From: Halieaceae bacterium UBA4452
Lineage (GTDB): Bacteria > Pseudomonadota > Gammaproteobacteria > Pseudomonadales > Halieaceae
NCBI GenBank assembly: GCA_002389505.1
Contig: DGPA01000030.1
Span: 1-64,000, forward strand
DNA length: 64,000 nucleotides
Direction: 5' to 3'
This document shows, one piece after another, positions 43,134 through 51,117 of this stretch (the stretch's first letter is position 1; every line of letters begins with the position of its first letter). Made by a program: the position numbers and the translations under genes. The notes under the pieces are model-generated. The model did no database searches. It worked only from the letters and a program-made list of their open reading frames with translations, and had not been told where the DNA came from.

Positions 43134-44849
43134 TTACCTCGGTTGATAAGTTGCTCTCTGGTGACTGTACCGACAAGAATGTCGCCAAACGGCAATATTG
43201 AGCATAACAAGTAACCCCACGGCAGACTGGAAACCCAGCCCAATGCCATCCACCACTCCGAGCGGTGAAAACAAAAGGTATAGCGTCACGACGCAGGACA
43301 GCAGCGTGAACGCACAGGCTTTCGCGTGGCGCCAGGGAGTCATGTCGACAGAAGACGATGAGGGACTCGCTCGATGGCTTGCAGGATACAGATAGCCGAT
43401 GACCAAGAGGAGAGTGACCTCAATAGCAAATAACAGCGCATAGAGGTGTAAAAAATGTATGTCTATCTGTGCTTTGAAGACAAATTGGAACGAGGCATAG
43501 GCAAGCAGATGGAAACTAATAGCGATTTTCACAGCGATAGCGGGCACCCGGGTGGTGAGCATACCGATCAATACGATGGCAATAATAGGGATATTATAAA
43601 ATCCCGTGAACATGCGAATCAGTTGCCACAGCCCATCCGGGGCGAACTGCAACAGGGGCGCTACGCCCATCGATACGAGGGCAATGGCGAGGCTGCCCCA
43701 CTTGGCACTATTGACCAGCGCCCGCTCATCGAGCTTTTTGTGTCGCAGTGGCTGGAGCACATCAAGGGTAAACATGGTGGCGGCGCTATTGATCAGTGAA
43801 TTGAAGGAGCTGAACACCGCGCCCAGCAATACCGCCAGGAAAAACCCCATCGCCCATGTCGGCAGCGTATCGCGAACCAGCTGAGGATAGGCAAGGTCAA
43901 TCGATCCCAGTCCCGGACCGTAAAGATGGAAGGCAATCACACCGGGAATCATCATAAAAAAAGGCACAAGGACCTTAAAAAAACCTGAGAATAAAACGCC
44001 TTTTTGGCCCTCAGCAAAGCTCTTCGCTGACAACGTCCGCTGAATAACGTACTGATTCGAACACCAGTAGAACAGATTGGCAAAAATCATCCCCGTGAAC
44101 AAGGTGCCAAAGGGCGTCGGGTCATCTGGGCTGCCTATTGCGTTGAGTTTTTGTGGGTGCTCACTGACTAAGATCCCGAGCCCTTCTGACACATCACCGG
44201 CACCGAGCAATCTCAGTCCCAGAACGGGAATAAGCACACCGACAACCAGCAAACCAATCCCGTTGAACGTATCCGATACCGCAACCGCTTTCATACCACC
44301 CAAAATGGCATACAAAGCGCCCACCGCTCCGATAACCACCACAGTAATGCCCAATGATACGGAATAACTGGCTCCCGTAAGCGAGGGAACATCGAACAGC
44401 TTGAGGACAGCCACCGAACCCGCATAAAGCACACTGGGAATAGTGACTAAACCATAACCCAGCAAAAATAGCGCCACGCTAATACGCCTGACATCGTCAT
44501 CGTAGCGGCTCGCTAGAAATTGAGGCAAGGTGGTGAATCCGCCCCGCAGATAGCGCGGCAGGAAAAAAAATGCCATTGCCACCGTTGCTACCGCGGCGGT
44601 GACCTCCCAGCCCATAGCACTCATATTAAAACCATACGCGGAGCCGTTGAGTCCTATCAATTGCTCCGCTGAAAGGTTGGTCAACAACAATGAGCCGGCG
44701 ATGAAAGGCGCACTCAACCCTCTACCGGCTAAAAAATACCCTTCACTGCTGTCGGTGGAATGCCGCGATTGGCGATAAGACAGCCATGCGACCGTAGCCA
44801 TGAAAAGTAGGCAGGTCACACTCAAGGTCAGTAATTCAGTTGACGACAC
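43134..44849 (-). CDS. SSS family sodium/solute symporter (SGLT-like)
   Basis: A 571-residue inner-membrane symporter with about 14 spans, starting at GTG 44849 with GAGGA six bases before. The N-terminal SEGYFLAGRGLSAPFIAGSLLLTNLSAEQLIG (in part, about 36-66) and FYWCSNQYVIQRTLSAKSFAEGQ (in part, about 262-283) are the sugar-type SSS signature seen in SGLT and YidK. It imports a sugar or polyol with sodium. It leads an operon with the Gfo/Idh/MocA oxidoreductase, the AKR2-like reductase and the TauD/TfdA-like dioxygenase, all overlapping or within ten bases. Confidence 0.9.
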   Translation of the reverse strand: MSSTELLTLSVTCLLFMATVAWLSYRQSRHSTDSSEGYFLAGRGLSAPFIAGSLLLTNLSAEQLIGLNGSAYGFNMSAMGWEVTAAVATVAMAFFFLPRYLRGGFTTLPQFLASRYDDDVRRISVALFLLGYGLVTIPSVLYAGSVAVLKLFDVPSLTGASYSVSLGITVVVIGAVGALYAILGGMKAVAVSDTFNGIGLLVVGVLIPVLGLRLLGAGDVSEGLGILVSEHPQKLNAIGSPDDPTPFGTLFTGMIFANLFYWCSNQYVIQRTLSAKSFAEGQKGVLFSGFFKVLVPFFMMIPGVIAFHLYGPGLGSIDLAYPQLVRDTLPTWAMGFFLAVLLGAVFSSFNSLINSAATMFTLDVLQPLRHKKLDERALVNSAKWGSLAIALVSMGVAPLLQFAPDGLWQLIRMFTGFYNIPIIAIVLIGMLTTRVPAIAVKIAISFHLLAYASFQFVFKAQIDIHFLHLYALLFAIEVTLLLVIGYLYPASHRASPSSSSVDMTPWRHAKACAFTLLSCVVTLYLLFSPLGVVDGIGLGFQSAVGLLVMLNIAVWRHSCRYSHQRATYQPR

Positions 44850-45088
44850 AACCGGTCCTCAGCAAGGTTCGTCTCAGAGTAAAGACTCTACGAGCTGGCA
44901 TCAATAGAAGACCCGAAGGAGGTATAGATCGATGTCATCAAGGTGTCGGTAATTCGCACCCCCGCCTGTGAGCCTTCAAAGCGGCAGGCAGCGATGCTGG
45001 GTACGGGCACCCCTATTGTCATCCCTGAACCCTTTGGCCTCGCCAATGACCCGAGGTGTTTGACTAACACCTGCGGACAGGATCAGAC
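44850..45088. other. Intergenic region between symporter operon and TonB receptor
   Basis: About 240 bases that would hold the promoter of the symporter operon, read on the minus strand. A 60-codon minus-strand frame at 44888-45070 starts with GTG and reads like a plausible peptide but has no recognisable family; I leave it uncalled. No clear operator palindrome is visible here. Confidence 0.35.
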
Positions 45089-45115
45089 AAAAAAAAGCCG
45101 GCCAATAAGGCCGGC
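45089..45115 (-). terminator. Rho-independent terminator of the TonB receptor gene
   Basis: A seven-base-pair GC-rich stem, gccggcc at 45097-45103 paired with ggccggc at 45109-45115 around an AATAA loop, flanked on the plus strand by an eight-base A tract at 45089-45096. Read on the minus strand this is a hairpin followed by eight U residues, 18 bases after the TonB receptor stop codon. It separates the receptor transcript from the downstream symporter operon. Confidence 0.9.
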
Positions 45116-45133
45116 GTTGATTCACCAAAGTGC

Positions 45134-47776
45134 TTAGAATTCCCAAGCCGCTTGAATACCCCAGACCTCGCCACGGGCGCGATACTGGAAGTGTGACCCA
45201 CTGGCCAAGGGTACGTCAGCCGCGCCACTCGCCGTCAGTTCATCGCCAATGTTGCGACCGTACAACATGATCATCCAAGAATCGGTACGCAGACCGGTTC
45301 GCAGGTTGACCTTTTCAAATCCCTTCTGAATGTCAACAGGGTCCAAGTCGCCAGTCATGAAGTAATCGTCAACGAAGTTCACATCGAGCTGGGTGAACCA
45401 CATCATCGAACCAATAGGCTGGACAAACTCAGCACCAAAGGATCCACTGAGCTCCGGTGCACCGAGGGCCACACCGCTTAAGTCCTGTGACTGACCAGAG
45501 GGTAAGCCATTGCCAAGAAATAACTGTTCACAAACTCGACCACCGACCTCCACGGAGGTGACAGGGGCACTGGAATCAGTGATACCCAGTCCGCGCAGCG
45601 CATCCTGCTGCAAGGCGGTACAACCGGCACCTGGGAAGGAGCCGTATTCACCGTCGAGGTACCCCAGCGACAGGTTTAGACGAAACTGATCAGATACCTG
45701 CCACGCCGCGTCCACTTCAAAACCTGATATTTCAGTACTTGCCGCATTGGCGACAACAAACCCTAGACCCACAAAGGTCGATACCTGTTGGTCGTCGTAT
45801 TCACTGGTGAAGTAGTTCCAGTTCAGGCGCATAGCACCGTCGAGTAAAGTGTGTTTACCACCAATTTCGAAGGACCACGCCGTTTCGTCATCGTATTCAA
45901 AACCGACACCAGGCTGGTCTCTCAGTATGGTGCCATCTGGCAGGAACACAGGGTTTTGATCGTCTACCGAGTTAAAACCACCACTCTTAAAGCCCTCAGA
46001 ATAACTAGCATACAGCAGGTGATTATCTGCTGGCGTCCAGTTAATGGAGATAGACGGCATTAACTGATCCGTGTCGCGCTCCTCGACAAAGGCGTGTGTG
46101 TAACTATCAAAAGATGCACCCTGAAGTCCGTGCATTAGGGGCTGCGCCGCCGGGTCGGTGGGGTTGACAATGCCCGTTGCCGCTTGCGTGAGATCCGTTC
46201 GCGCAATGACGTCCTTCGTTTCTTCGGTGTAACGGACACCTGCGGTCACACTCAGTGTCTCCGTCAGGTCGAGGGTACCTTGGAAAAAGACCGCAAAGGA
46301 TTCGGTGTCTTGCACCCATCTGGACAAGCGACCCACCTGACTAAACATGGTAACGCCCTCCACACCAGGCGCTAATGGTCCCCCAGGGGCCACTAGAATA
46401 GGTGCTACGGCTGGCCCCGCCAAACCGGTGGCGATACCCAATAGCTGTGCAGGGCTGTACGCCAAAAAGGTGGGGGTCCCGCAGAAAGGGTTGCCTGTCG
46501 CCGCCGCCGCAGCGGGTGGGCAGGTAATGGCACGCATGATACCGGGATTGCCCAAGGTGCCATCCACGACCACTAAGCGATCGATTTCTTGCTCAGATTC
46601 AATGTAGTTGGCACCAAGAATCCAGTTGAATGCTCCCTCTCCGTCCGAGGATAAACGCACCTCTTGAAAGAATTGGTCGAATTCAGAGTCATCACTGCGG
46701 CCGATGAACTCAACGGGCAAGAAGTCAGCATCAATGCCGTCTTCGTACTCGTAATTTGAGACGCCGGTCACCGTATTCAAGGTCATGCCGTTGTCAAACC
46801 GGTGTTCGAAGTTCATTGAGAATTCGGAGTTTTGCGTATCGGTACCGTCTTTACGCTCGGGACCGTTGCTGCCACTGAGTGCGGCACCGCCAAGAGAGTA
46901 GCCATCGCGGTAGGCGTCGGTAATGCCCGGGCTAAAGCCCGGCCACGCCAGAGCCATCATGGCGTACATAGCTTGGTTACTGGCTGGCGCATTCGGCAGG
47001 GGCTGGAAAGTGGTAACAGTGCCCGTGCTTCCCTCCCGCAAATAATCGCTGTAGGTGAAGCGAAGGCCTAGGCTAGTTCGCTCGGAGGGCTCCCACTGGA
47101 GTCCCAAACGAACAATACTTTCCTCAGTACTCGGCATGCTGTCGCCCCAGGAATTGGGGGCCGTGTTCTTGTTATAGCCATCAATTTCACGGGTCATGCC
47201 GGCAATGCGCACAGCAACTGTGTCCGACAGACTCCCTGTGACATGACCTTCAAAGTACTTGCCATTGTCGCTCTCAAAACTCGCGGCCACCCGGCCTGAG
47301 AGGTCTTCACCCACTCGCGGTGCGCCCGTGCGAACATTGATCGCGCCTGCCAACGTGTTTTTACCAAAAAGTGTGCCCTGAGGACCACGAAGCACCTCCA
47401 CTTGCTCAAGATCGAATAGCCCTAACCGCGCTTGTCGACTTTTACCGTAGTGCACCCCATCCACGAACATACCCACCGACTGTTCAAAAGACTGCTGCGC
47501 ACCAATGGATATGCCGCGCATAGAAATAATGGTGTTAACCGTGTTTTCAGACACCGAGAAGTTGGGTACGTAAGCACCCAGTTCGGTAAAGCTTCGAATG
47601 GACGCGTCCTGAATCACCTCGCCACTGATAGCGGTGACCGAGATAGGAACATCTTGGAGGCTTTCAGTACGCTTCTGAGCGGTGACAAGCACCTCCTCTA
47701 ATTCTGCTGATAACGCCACGCCTGACGCGCTGGCAAGAGCTATACATAGCCCTGTACGAATGTAATGCTTGTTCAT
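45134..47776 (-). CDS. TonB-dependent outer-membrane receptor
   Basis: An 880-residue outer-membrane transporter from ATG 47776, which has AGGAG six to seven bases upstream; an upstream ATG at 47812 would add 12 residues in front of the signal peptide. The signal peptide (IRTGLCIALASASGVALSA) is followed by the TonB-box-like region ELEEVLVTAQKRTESLQDVPISV, a plug domain (about 40-165, with GPQGTLFGKNTLAGAINV) and a 22-strand barrel ending EVWGIQAAWEF. The closest style is the proteobacterial sterol/polyaromatic/carotenoid-associated receptors. A loop near residues 430-480 is long, Ala/Pro/Gly-rich, with a cysteine pair. The substrate is unknown. It is monocistronic with its own terminator. 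Confidence 0.92.
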   Translation of the reverse strand: MNKHYIRTGLCIALASASGVALSAELEEVLVTAQKRTESLQDVPISVTAISGEVIQDASIRSFTELGAYVPNFSVSENTVNTIISMRGISIGAQQSFEQSVGMFVDGVHYGKSRQARLGLFDLEQVEVLRGPQGTLFGKNTLAGAINVRTGAPRVGEDLSGRVAASFESDNGKYFEGHVTGSLSDTVAVRIAGMTREIDGYNKNTAPNSWGDSMPSTEESIVRLGLQWEPSERTSLGLRFTYSDYLREGSTGTVTTFQPLPNAPASNQAMYAMMALAWPGFSPGITDAYRDGYSLGGAALSGSNGPERKDGTDTQNSEFSMNFEHRFDNGMTLNTVTGVSNYEYEDGIDADFLPVEFIGRSDDSEFDQFFQEVRLSSDGEGAFNWILGANYIESEQEIDRLVVVDGTLGNPGIMRAITCPPAAAAATGNPFCGTPTFLAYSPAQLLGIATGLAGPAVAPILVAPGGPLAPGVEGVTMFSQVGRLSRWVQDTESFAVFFQGTLDLTETLSVTAGVRYTEETKDVIARTDLTQAATGIVNPTDPAAQPLMHGLQGASFDSYTHAFVEERDTDQLMPSISINWTPADNHLLYASYSEGFKSGGFNSVDDQNPVFLPDGTILRDQPGVGFEYDDETAWSFEIGGKHTLLDGAMRLNWNYFTSEYDDQQVSTFVGLGFVVANAASTEISGFEVDAAWQVSDQFRLNLSLGYLDGEYGSFPGAGCTALQQDALRGLGITDSSAPVTSVEVGGRVCEQLFLGNGLPSGQSQDLSGVALGAPELSGSFGAEFVQPIGSMMWFTQLDVNFVDDYFMTGDLDPVDIQKGFEKVNLRTGLRTDSWMIMLYGRNIGDELTASGAADVPLASGSHFQYRARGEVWGIQAAWEF

Positions 47777-47793
47777 AAACACTCCTCGTTTAC

Positions 47794-47819
47794 TTCCGTT
47801 GTTGTTATTCACAACGGAA
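47794..47819. promoter_or_regulatory. Palindrome upstream of TonB receptor start
   Basis: A perfect 9-base inverted repeat, ttccgttgt (47794-47802) and acaacggaa (47811-47819), with an 8-base spacer. It lies about 18 bases before the receptor ATG and a few bases before its Shine-Dalgarno (ctcctcg at 47782-47788 on the plus strand). It could be a repressor operator or a 5'-UTR hairpin that affects translation. The symmetry is seen directly; the role is inferred. Confidence 0.5.
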
Positions 47820-47833
47820 AGTAGGCGAAAAAT

Positions 47834-47888
47834 GGGGGTTTAGCAACCACTACATCGTTTTCAGTGCATTATTTCTTGCAAAACCCCC
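47834..47888. repeat. 8-base inverted repeat with 39-base spacer
   Basis: gggggttt at 47834-47841 is the reverse complement of aaaccccc at 47881-47888. The pair could fold as a long-loop hairpin in the receptor leader or mark two half-sites of a regulator. It is short and could also be chance. Confidence 0.35.
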
Positions 47889-48136
47889 GTTAGCCTCTTG
47901 CGCCCATCGATGCTCCCCAAGCTGTTTCCATTGCTCTACCGACAGTCTCACGCCTGGCGTTAACGGCGTGCAGCGTCACTGTAGCGCTACTGCAATGGCC
48001 CTGCGGATAACATCGCCCTAAGAAGTACCGCAGTGATCATGGGCTGCGTCATGGCATTTCATGATAAGTTAGCCCTACCGAGCACACCGCTTGCGCGGTA
48101 TAAATGCCCTCAAACCCTTTAACCAAGGACCCTTGT

Positions 48137-48820
48137 GTGAGCGATAACTACGACCCCGTCCGTTTACCTGAACAGCCCGAGCTCACCGAGGCCGAAGGTT
48201 TAGCACGCAGCAGTCGCTATCTCGAGCGCATCAGTCGTCGCCGGACGATACGGCATTTCTCGACCAGATCCGTCTCCAGAGAAATCATTGAAACCGCCGT
48301 CCGGGCGGCTGGCACGGCGCCCTCCGGAGCAAATCACCAGCCTTGGCATTTTGTTTGCATTGGCGACCCCAGTATTAAACAAGCCATCCGTCACGCCGCT
48401 GAAGCCGAGGAACAGGCCTTTTACGGTGGCAAAGCGGGGGAAACATGGCTTCGCGACCTGGGGCCCCTAGGGACTGACGCCCAAAAACCGTTTTTAGAAC
48501 ACGCCCCATGGCTAATCGCTGTCTTTGCTGAGCGCTACGGCGTGGATAGCGCGGGTAGAAAACGCAAGAACTACTATATTTCAGAGTCTGTCGGTATCGC
48601 CACGGGCTTTCTCATTACCGCCCTGCACGAAGCCGGTCTGGCAACACTGACCCATACACCCAGCCCCATGAAATTTTTGAATACCATTCTTGATCGACCC
48701 ACCAATGAGCGACCCTTTGTACTCATGGTGGTAGGCTACGCTGCCGCCGATGCGCGCATTCCCAAGGCGGCCACCGTGAAAAAGCCCTTTACCGATATCG
48801 CCACGTTCCGAGAGCGCTAA
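48137..48820 (+). CDS. Iodotyrosine deiodinase-like nitroreductase family flavoprotein
   Basis: A 227-residue FMN protein from GTG 48137 (AAGGA eight bases upstream); an ATG at 48104 has no Shine-Dalgarno. RRRTIRHFSTRSVS and AGTAPSGANHQPWHF are the FMN-phosphate motifs of the iodotyrosine deiodinase (IYD) branch of the nitroreductase superfamily. The IYD residues that clamp the amino-acid part of halotyrosine, Glu-x3-Tyr followed 21 residues later by Lys (E157, Y161, K182 in human IYD), occur with identical spacing as E92, Y96 and K117. KNYYISESVGIATGFLITALHEAGL and the GYAAADARIP tail are also IYD-like. It should reductively dehalogenate iodo- or bromotyrosine. It is divergent from the TonB receptor. 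Confidence 0.85.
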   Translation: MSDNYDPVRLPEQPELTEAEGLARSSRYLERISRRRTIRHFSTRSVSREIIETAVRAAGTAPSGANHQPWHFVCIGDPSIKQAIRHAAEAEEQAFYGGKAGETWLRDLGPLGTDAQKPFLEHAPWLIAVFAERYGVDSAGRKRKNYYISESVGIATGFLITALHEAGLATLTHTPSPMKFLNTILDRPTNERPFVLMVVGYAAADARIPKAATVKKPFTDIATFRER

Positions 48821-48832
48821 CGGCCCTGGGGC

Positions 48833-48858
48833 GGGCCCTTGCCGCGGGCCCTTGCCGC
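48833..48858. repeat. 13-base perfect tandem duplication
   Basis: The unit gggcccttgccgc occurs twice in a row, 48833-48845 and 48846-48858, in the 78-base gap between two convergent genes. Each unit contains a GGGCCC palindrome, so either transcript could form small GC-rich hairpins, but no U tract follows. It may be a simple slippage product. Confidence 0.6.
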
Positions 48859-48898
48859 TAGCCTTTGCACCCCTCTCTCTCCGCCGACTGCGCCCAGC

Positions 48899-50350
48899 TC
48901 ACAGCGCCTCTTCGAAGGGGTCAGCGAGCCAGTTGCCATGGAATCCCGAGGGGATGCGATGGGGTATGTGAACCGCGGCCACTGGGCCCGCTTCGACGGC
49001 CAACGCATTCATGATCAGCAGCTCGCTGGTGTCTCTTTCGGTATCGACCACAAAACCAAGCAACCAGCCGTCGCCCTCCGCAGCGCCTTGATGCCGGGGT
49101 ACAAAGACGAACTCCCCACCGACATGGGTGGCGCCAAAGCTGTATTCAGCGCGCTCACCCGTCTGTAAGTCATGATGGAACAGGCTATTGGGCTCGGCAA
49201 AATCGGGGGCGGGGGAACTGGACAAGCTGACACTCCAGCTGTGCCGATATGGCTGACCAAAGCGCCGGTCATCCACCCGAGGAAATTCCTGCGGCGTAGC
49301 ATCGAGTGTGCTGCGGGTCACTCGCTGGGTACGCAGATCAATACGCCAGCGCTCTAACCCCAAAGGCTTGCCATTGGGGCCGTCAGGGCCATGAGCGAAC
49401 ATCGTTTCGTAGACCATGGCGTCGATCAGGACGGTATTATTATCAAGCTCAAAACTATTGACAACATGAAACAAGAAGCACGGATCTACCTCACACCAGA
49501 TTACCTCATCTATGCTGCCTTTCCGGGGTAACAAGCCGACGCGGGCCGCTCGCGCGGCATCCCAGCGATAAGGGAGCTTAAAGCCCCCTGCCACCGCCCC
49601 CAGAGACAACGTCACCGGTAAGTCGAAGATAACGACAAAGCGCGCTGTCAGGGCACATTCATGGATCATTGGGCCATCAGCGACGGGAACCTGTCGTTGT
49701 CTGAGAACCCCGCCTCGCTTATCGATGGCGACGTGGCACACATGGTCGGGGGTCAGTGGTGAATAGCTGATGGCGTGCCACTCGCCGCTGAGCGGATCTT
49801 CATGGGGATGGGCGGTGAATGGGCTGGTTAACGCACCCTCAAAGCGGGTGTAAGCCACCGTATCCAACGCGCTGGTTAGTTCCACTGGGGGGGTACCTGC
49901 CTCCACAAGCGCCAATATTTTGCCGCCCAACCGCAACACATTGGTGTTGACCGTATCGTCGGGGCCTGCCCGTGGCCCCGGTGCGGCCTCGGGGCCGCCG
50001 GCTGCTTCAAGGACTTGCGAGCGGATAAATCGATTGTGGTACCACTCGGCATGACCATTCGCAAGGCGGAGACCGTGAACCATCCCGTCACCCAAAAACC
50101 AGTGATGTCCGCGTGGATCGGGTTTGAATGGATTAGGCCCAATGCGCGCATAACAGCCGTGGAGCGAGGTGGGAATGACCCCCTCCACGTGCAGATCGGT
50201 CAGGCTGAGCTCAGTGTTAGCCGGTGCGTGAATGCCCGTCAGAAAAGCGTGCTCGCGCCAGGGGTTCTTGAGTGCTCTGGCGACAGTGCTACAGGTGGTT
50301 AAGCCAGCCCCGACCCACCGGCGCAGTGTTGCTTCTATTGGATGTGACAT
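48899..50350 (-). CDS. Carotenoid oxygenase (RPE65 family)
   Basis: A 483-residue seven-bladed beta-propeller, non-heme iron enzyme that cleaves carotenoid, apocarotenoid or stilbene double bonds. All four iron histidines are present: H181 in TAHPHEDP, H230 in MIHECALT, H295 in FLFHVVNSFE and H471 in GFHGNW. YARIGPNPFKPDP and FLGDGMVHG are family hallmarks near the N-terminus. It starts at ATG 50350 with AGGAG at seven bases. No signal peptide is seen, so it is cytoplasmic or membrane-associated. No carotenoid biosynthesis genes are adjacent. It converges with the IYD-like gene and diverges from miaE. Confidence 0.9.
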   Translation of the reverse strand: MSHPIEATLRRWVGAGLTTCSTVARALKNPWREHAFLTGIHAPANTELSLTDLHVEGVIPTSLHGCYARIGPNPFKPDPRGHHWFLGDGMVHGLRLANGHAEWYHNRFIRSQVLEAAGGPEAAPGPRAGPDDTVNTNVLRLGGKILALVEAGTPPVELTSALDTVAYTRFEGALTSPFTAHPHEDPLSGEWHAISYSPLTPDHVCHVAIDKRGGVLRQRQVPVADGPMIHECALTARFVVIFDLPVTLSLGAVAGGFKLPYRWDAARAARVGLLPRKGSIDEVIWCEVDPCFLFHVVNSFELDNNTVLIDAMVYETMFAHGPDGPNGKPLGLERWRIDLRTQRVTRSTLDATPQEFPRVDDRRFGQPYRHSWSVSLSSSPAPDFAEPNSLFHHDLQTGERAEYSFGATHVGGEFVFVPRHQGAAEGDGWLLGFVVDTERDTSELLIMNALAVEAGPVAAVHIPHRIPSGFHGNWLADPFEEAL

Positions 50351-50535
50351 GCATCGGACTCCTAGCGCTATGCACTCACTGTAGCCGAACGCGTTTCCGA
50401 GGTCGACACCGCTGCATCAACAGGTTTCGTTATGGGCTGCCGTCTAGGCGCCGACGTGGGCGGCACAATAACGCGGCTCTGCGACCACCGCACAAGTCGG
50501 TTACAATTGGGCGCTCTCATGGAGTGACTCCCACT

Positions 50536-51117
50536 ATGGATGCCAATAGCCCGCTAACGCGGCCCTCTTCTCAGTCCTGGGTCGACTGCGTACTTGACAA
50601 CTTTGATACCTTTTTACTCGACCATGCTGCTGCGGAAAAAAAGGCGTCAGGCATGGCGCTGTCCATGGTGTCTCACTATCCCGACAGGCCACAGTTAGTC
50701 CTAGCCATGGCCGAGCTCGCCGTCGAGGAGATGGTGCACTTTCGCGAGGTCATTAAGCTCACTCAGGCCCGTGGCTTGACACTTGGGGCGGACATCAAAG
50801 ATCCCTACGTCAACAGCATCCGAAGCCTCATCCGTCAGGGGTCAGAGCTTTACCTTTTAGACCGTTTGCTCGTAGGGGGTGTCATTGAGGCTCGGGGGGC
50901 TGAGCGCTTTGGATTGATCGCACAGGCACTGCCTGAGGGCGAGTTGAAAACGTTTTATCGATCGATTACCCGATCCGAGGCACGACATTTTGAACTTTTC
51001 CTCGATCTCGCAGGCGAATTTTTCCCCGCCGATACCGTCAACACTCGCTGGCAGGACATACTGGCCTTTGAGGGTCAGATAATCGTTGATTTACCCATTC
51101 GGCCCGCACTGCATTGA
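50536..51117 (+). CDS. miaE: tRNA-(ms2io6A)-hydroxylase
   Basis: A 193-residue diiron four-helix-bundle hydroxylase that adds a hydroxyl to the isopentenyl group of ms2i6A37 in tRNAs reading U-start codons. The carboxylate/histidine pairs are ExxH in VEEMVHFREV and in SEARHFELFLDL, with LDHAAAEKKASGMALSMVSHYPD at the N-terminal end. The start at ATG 50536 has GGAG upstream; an in-frame extension of 88 codons back to 50272 would overlap the divergent carotenoid oxygenase gene. It overlaps the next gene by four bases (TTGA). Confidence 0.92.
   Translation: MDANSPLTRPSSQSWVDCVLDNFDTFLLDHAAAEKKASGMALSMVSHYPDRPQLVLAMAELAVEEMVHFREVIKLTQARGLTLGADIKDPYVNSIRSLIRQGSELYLLDRLLVGGVIEARGAERFGLIAQALPEGELKTFYRSITRSEARHFELFLDLAGEFFPADTVNTRWQDILAFEGQIIVDLPIRPALH

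Larger units (their letters stand above)
47777..48136. other. Divergent regulatory region with inverted repeats
   Basis: 360 bases between the divergently transcribed TonB receptor (left) and the IYD-like nitroreductase (right). It contains two inverted repeats described separately, one beside the receptor Shine-Dalgarno. No sigma-70 promoter matches well on either strand. The rest appears to be non-coding; I see no small ORF with good coding features. Confidence 0.5.

Noticed and set aside
44888..45070. 60-codon GTG frame on the minus strand between the symporter and the TonB receptor terminator
   Set aside because: Protein-like reading but no family, and it lies in the expected promoter region; opposite-strand reading is equally long.
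50272..50535. 88-codon N-terminal extension of MiaE
   Set aside because: No homology to MiaE, overlaps the divergent carotenoid oxygenase start and lacks a ribosome site; ATG 50536 gives the normal length.
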